Shown here in pieces: positions 59,443 to 64,000 of a stretch of DNA of 64,000 nucleotides (positions are counted from its first letter, which is position 1; every line of letters begins with the position of its first letter). A model generated the notes under the pieces. That model did no database searches. It was not told the DNA's origin and was given only the letters and a program-made list of their open reading frames with translations. Made by a program: the position numbers and the translations under genes. Source of the stretch: Paulownia fortunei (taxonomy: Eukaryota; Streptophyta; Magnoliopsida; Lamiales; Paulowniaceae); the NCBI GenBank assembly GCA_019321725.1, contig CM033122.1, positions 310,001 through 374,000 of the forward strand. The letters are read 5' to 3'.

Positions 59443-62348
59443 ATGAGCGTGATGGATGCTGACAATTCCATTCCTGTGTCTGGAAATGGGGATTTTGAAA
59501 ATGGTCTTCACCAACAACTCCCCATCTCTGCGAAGGTAAATGGGACTTCCAATGGCAGCCTGGAAATTGAAGGATTGGGTAAGAATCTTGAAGATGCTAT
59601 CAGGTTGAACGACCATAAACCTTTAGGCTCCACCAAGGAATCACAGAAGAACCTGCTTTACCACCAGAAAGCCATTCAACCGGCAAACCCAAGGTAGGAG
59701 ATTCAAAATATTTAACTTAGCTGCATAGCTCAATTAATTCTTTGGAAAGTGCTCTAATAACTAATACTTCTAGGAAGTTGGAGTCAACAAGTCTGGTGAT
59801 TTGAAGAATTTGAAACCACAAAAGGGTATGGGAAGAACCAAGAATGGGAAACCTTTGAGCCCCAGACATGCTGCAGCCACAGGTTTGAACAAGAGCAAAG
59901 ATGGAAAAGAGGTGATGAAATCTTCTGTTGCTTCAAATGGTACCATTGCTTCAGAATCACACCCGAGACAGACTTCTGCTTTCACAGCAAAAATTAAATC
60001 GTTCAATGAGAAGCAACGTGCTGACAACTTAAGAGCCGCATCTGTTCAAAATAACTCTAAGGCAAAACGTGAAAATGTATGCATTACACATGGATATAGT
60101 TTTTCTACATTACTATTGGCTATTATCTTCTGTTTCTGGTCAATTTAACGTAATTCTTTTCTAATCTCAAGCAGCAGCATGGGCTTCCTGATGCAACATC
60201 TTCTTCCACAAGCGGAGAACAGTCTGAAGAGCTCCCGTAAGTAATGGTTAAATTCCTTGTCTAGGTGGATCTTTATGATACTTAAAATTTGACCGATATT
60301 TCATTGTGAGAAAGTGCAAGGTCTCTAGCAAGCACTTTCAGATGAAATAGTTATATCTCCTATGTTTCCAATATAAACTCTTCATCAAAGTTTCATGTTT
60401 TCTTTATAATTTCCTCCCAGAGTGGTTTCTGAACTGTGATTTCTTGACTACAGGTGGAAGACAGAGCTGAAGGCCCTTAGAAAAGACCCTGCCAGTAAAA
60501 CCGAAGAGACCTCACAGTCTTCATCGTATCCTTTTAGACTTTATTGCATTCACAATCTCTTCCTTTGACATTGAAGGGTGAAGGCGTTGTGATAAAAATG
60601 TTGTGTTGGTTTATCCTTAAGCACCTTGTAGAAGTCCTACTGCTGGAGATGCCAAGCCCCGCAGATTGGGTACTCTTCCAGCCTATAGTTTCAGTTTTAA
60701 ATGTGATGAAAGGGCTGAGAAAAGAAAAGAGGTTAGTATTTTGTTCCATCTTCACTACCGACTGCTCGCTATTTCTTGCATGATATGGACCTGAGGGTTT
60801 TTCTTTCATCTTGTTTGGACAGTTTTATTCAAAACTAGAGGAAAAGATTCAAGCAAAAGAAGCAGAGAAGAGTGATCTGCAAGCTAAGACTAAGGTGGGT
60901 CCTTATATCATATTATGGCTCTATAGTTTCAGGTGGTGGACTATGGTATTGAGTCACATTTATTCTTATCTGTTAAACAGGAAACACAGGATGCCGAGAT
61001 CAAAATGTTGAGAAAAAGTTTGGCATTCAAAGCTACACCAATGCCAAGCTTCTATCAGGAACCTCCACCTCCAAAGGTGGAACTAAAGAAGGTAACTTGA
61101 TGCTTATTATGCATACTATGGTGCAAGTGTTTGTAAAAATATTTAGGAAGTGGAATATACTTTATAGTAAAGATTTAACTCTCTTTTCATGGTGAGACTC
61201 TAACTGCGGATTTCACTTGTTTGGACTTAGATACCTTGGCCTATGGCCAGTTATTAATTGGCAGTTGTTCTTAAACATTGTACCAATGATTTTTCTGATT
61301 AATCTGATGTTTATATATGAATACTTTTAGGCTATTGTGATAAACTTTATATTAAACATAATTGAATTCTCGACATTTAAAGCATTCTCTGAAAAAATTG
61401 TGATTTAGGGCACAAAGTGATTTCAATTAGATCACTGTCGTAAGATCTAAACAAGGGTGATTGGTGCCAAGAAGTGATCAGGCTTGTGCACAACCAAATT
61501 AAGAGGAGGGAATCTGTAAACTAAAAATTTGTGCCACCAAAATAATCATTGCTATCCTTGGTGGTGCCCCTAAAATCCGTCAATAGATTACTGGAATTGT
61601 TGTTGGTCTCCCTACCTAATAGCATCAGTTTTCTAGTTCATGCGTGTCATTTTCGGATATCTGATCTTTCTTGTAAGATCTTTTTACTAGTCCTTAGAGG
61701 GGTTTAACTAGGGTTCTCTATGTGCTGATATTTCTGGAAACTTGTATGTGGTTCTTCAATGACACCTAATGTCTTGTATCTAGTTCTTAACAGGTCTTTA
61801 ACTAGGGTTCTTTGTGTGATAAGTTATTTTTAAACTTGTGTGCGCTTTTTATAAGACACCTAATGCCTTGTCAGCATCATTCCTTGATGTAGATACCTAC
61901 TACCAGAGCCAAATCTCCCAAGCTTGGTCGGAAAAAGAGTTCACCTACTGCCGACACCAAAGAAAATGGTGGGCTCAGTGCTCGCCCAGCTAGGTTAAGC
62001 TTGGACGAGAAACTGTCACAAAGTAACCTGGCCAAAGTACCACGTGTTGACCATGTTAAGAAGCCGCTAAGAAAGTCTCTTCCCAAGTTATCGTCCGAGG
62101 ACACTGACTTGTCCTATGAAAAGAAGAAAGCTGCATCTCGTAAGATCACCACTTCCAAAGAAACAGGTGAATCTGTGGTTCAGCTGAACAACTTATCCGA
62201 GGAAATGAGTAAAGCTGCGTCTGATACACAAAAACAGGAGGCAGGGACCGCTGCTGAGCCAATCAAGAGTCAGTCAAACATAGATGAGGAACCTGTTCTG
62301 GAAGCTCAAGAACAAACCACTTTGGTGCAGGAAGCCATTGCAGTGTGA
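59443..62348 (+). CDS. WDL5: WVD2-like TPX2-domain microtubule protein (WDL5 type), one apparent frameshift
   Basis: Eight exons: 59443-59693, 59774-60076, 60175-60236, 60454-60525, 60632-60731, 60823-60894, 60981-61091 and 61893-62348, about 475 residues. Exon 1 starts [16 protein letters not shown] and reads [17 protein letters not shown]. To meet exon 2 ([20 protein letters not shown]) in phase it must shift, so that its end reads [16 protein letters not shown]; one missing base between 59618 and 59694, probably near 59637-59651, does this. The TPX2 C-terminal motif spans exons 5-7: [70 protein letters not shown]. The flanks are basic and Ser-rich, as expected for microtubule binding. Arabidopsis WDL5 (At4g32330) stabilises cortical microtubules in ethylene-regulated hypocotyl growth. 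A donor-like GTGAGT overlaps the stop codon, so a further 3' exon is possible. Confidence 0.85.
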
Positions 62349-63838
62349 GTGTTAAATCTATAGCACCGGCACATGTTGTATATCTCTTATGGCCTTCAAT
62401 ACCATCTTCACCCAAAATATTGGAGATGCTTGAATAAAACTTAGTCATCCAACAATGAAGGCATGGAGGACAGTGTATTTAAGGGTCGGCGTGTCATTTT
62501 ATCCATAGTCAGCGATGAAGTTTGGTTGTTTAATATGCTTTTCAAGCTTGCTGAGTGTGGTGAACTTGTCCTAATTTATGTTCAGATATGATTGTCACCT
62601 AGTCAAAAGTGGAAATTTTGGGGGAACTCTGCCTGTTTTAGATTTTAGTTTGGCAACTACTTTGGGCTTGTATTGCTTTTTAATTGTTCAGATAAACAGA
62701 AACTTTCCATACTTGCTGAGGTGTATTGTACTGTTTGCCGTTCTCTGTGTTTATCTTTTTCTTCATTTATTCTTTATTTACCCTATGTTTGGATCTTGGA
62801 TTACAGAAAGGAGAACGTTGAGGAAAATATTCACTCTCAATGGTAAAATTTGTGCCGTATTATTTTTGTTCTTTTCCTTCACTAAAATTCCATGATCCGG
62901 AACGTAGGCCTGAGGTTTTTTATATGTTTGATTTCTCTACATTAGGCGTTGTTTCTTCTGAAGTTCAAATCTCTTATTCCTATCCTTTTGACAATGTGGC
63001 CCATGGATTAAATTCTGTATGTCCAATTTGCTTGTGCCCCCACTATTCCATTCATACTGAGGTATTTTTAGACAATTTGCATTTCTGAACTGTGAATTTT
63101 GCGTTTCTGATGGATGCATCATCATCATCATCATCATTTCTGATACAATCATTTATCTTCTAAAGATAACAACGATCACAACCTCCAACAATTTTCACTT
63201 ATCAAGACACATTTAAGCGACAAATACTTGATTTTCCTTTTCCTTTTCAAAGTAAGAATTTGTTCCACAGCACTTTTCAAGTTTTTCCCAAAAACACAAG
63301 GCAGACAGAAAATTTTAATCTGAAGCATATTAAAGCCAATTCCATTTTTGAGCCGGCACTTGCTTTCATGTCTAAGCTTTGCCTGCTGGACAGCCATAAA
63401 CTTGCACACCCATTATTGGAAGTTAAAAGCACCTGCTGCCATGCCATGGCTGCTCTGACTACAGAAAAATACCAAGGAAAGAATAATACAAGTCATAGTG
63501 GCAAGAATTCAAGATAAACAGACATCAAGTCTTTCTATGATATTTCACACAAGCTAACATTAAAGTAGTTTTTATTCAGACAACTTCGAACACAAGGGTA
63601 CAAAGCAAGTGAGATTTCGTGGAAAATCACATAACAAGGTTTCACGGGACAGTTCACAACAAGAGAAACCCGCAAAACTAGGGCTTGGAAAACAAAAAAC
63701 ACCCCCTCAATAGCAGAGAGGATGTCGTGGCAGACCAAAACAAATTGCTGCCACGGCCAAAGCCCATGAAAGCAAGGCGACAAACGTGAAACTGCAAAAA
63801 GCAAAGCAACCGTGAAACAACCCTAACATAGACACAAA
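62349..63838. other. 3' flank of the WDL5 gene
   Basis: Probably 3' UTR for the first several hundred bases, T-rich, with an (ATC)n microsatellite near 63118-63136. Short frames such as 62578-62895 show no recognisable protein. Confidence 0.45.
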
Positions 63839-64000
63839 CTACACGAAACACCAGACAACCAATTGTAACAGGGAAGACTCAGTAAAACTAAAAGGATCCA
63901 CGGAACAAGCTTCAACCAGAGCAAGAAGGCAAACCACTGCCAGGCCAGAAGCTAAAAACATTATGATAGGACCACTTAAAGAATCTATAGATCCAGCACC
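63839..64000 (-). CDS. Possible C-terminal fragment of a minus-strand gene at the right edge
   Basis: A minus-strand frame is open from the window edge to a TAG at 63839-63841. It reads GAGSIDSLSGPIIMFLASGL, then AVVCLLALVEACSVDPFS, and ends VVWCFV. A hydrophobic stretch of about 18 residues is visible, as in a C-terminal membrane or GPI-type signal, but I do not recognise the family and 53 codons open by chance is plausible. Confidence 0.2.
   Translation of the reverse strand, partial: GAGSIDSLSGPIIMFLASGLAVVCLLALVEACSVDPFSFTESSLLQLVVWCFV

Noticed and set aside
63118..63136. Short ATC repeats as a CRISPR-like array
   Set aside because: It is a simple trinucleotide microsatellite without spacers.

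Overview
This is nuclear DNA from a dicot plant. It is AT-rich, its genes are intron-split, it carries plant-specific families (Aux/IAA, G-type lectin kinase, KIX/EAR adaptor, WVD2-like TPX2, GT14), and it holds one solo LTR and MITE-like elements. The species cannot be named from the sequence. Splice sites were placed by eye from GT/AG signals, reading phase and recalled family sequence.

Layout: a nucleotide-sugar transporter first exon (minus, running off the left edge); an IAA29-type Aux/IAA gene (plus, 6952-8090); an LRR-malectin receptor-like gene with no kinase (plus, 10430-15058); an ANTH clathrin-assembly gene (minus, 18569-20502); a GT14 glycosyltransferase (minus, 22193-23379); a solo LTR (24769-27052); a KIX9-type adaptor (plus, 30961-32437); an NT-C2 domain gene (minus, 34506-38780); an SD2-5 receptor kinase (plus, 45416-47869); an APX6-type ascorbate peroxidase (plus, 49304-54080); a WDL5-type TPX2 microtubule protein (plus, 59443-62348). 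A short open frame on the minus strand touches the right edge.

Eight of these ten genes have, from memory, their best Arabidopsis counterparts in the same order on chromosome 4 between about At4g32272 and At4g32330, so the window looks like a conserved syntenic block. The LRR-malectin and NT-C2 genes are the two I do not recall from that interval. The genes do not form a pathway; their neighbourhood is inherited order.

Four of the ten genes (ANTH, GT14, NT-C2, WDL5) need one extra base at one point, usually in a homopolymer, to read as full-length family members. The shared sign and context suggest uncorrected sequencing deletions rather than four dead genes. The biologically most interesting items are the kinase-less LRR-malectin gene with ten consecutive 72-nt LRR exons, and the C-terminal domain of the NT-C2 protein, where Cys, His and Asp residues are spaced as in papain-like folds. 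I found no CRISPR array, rRNA or convincing tRNA, and no clear novel multi-gene system.
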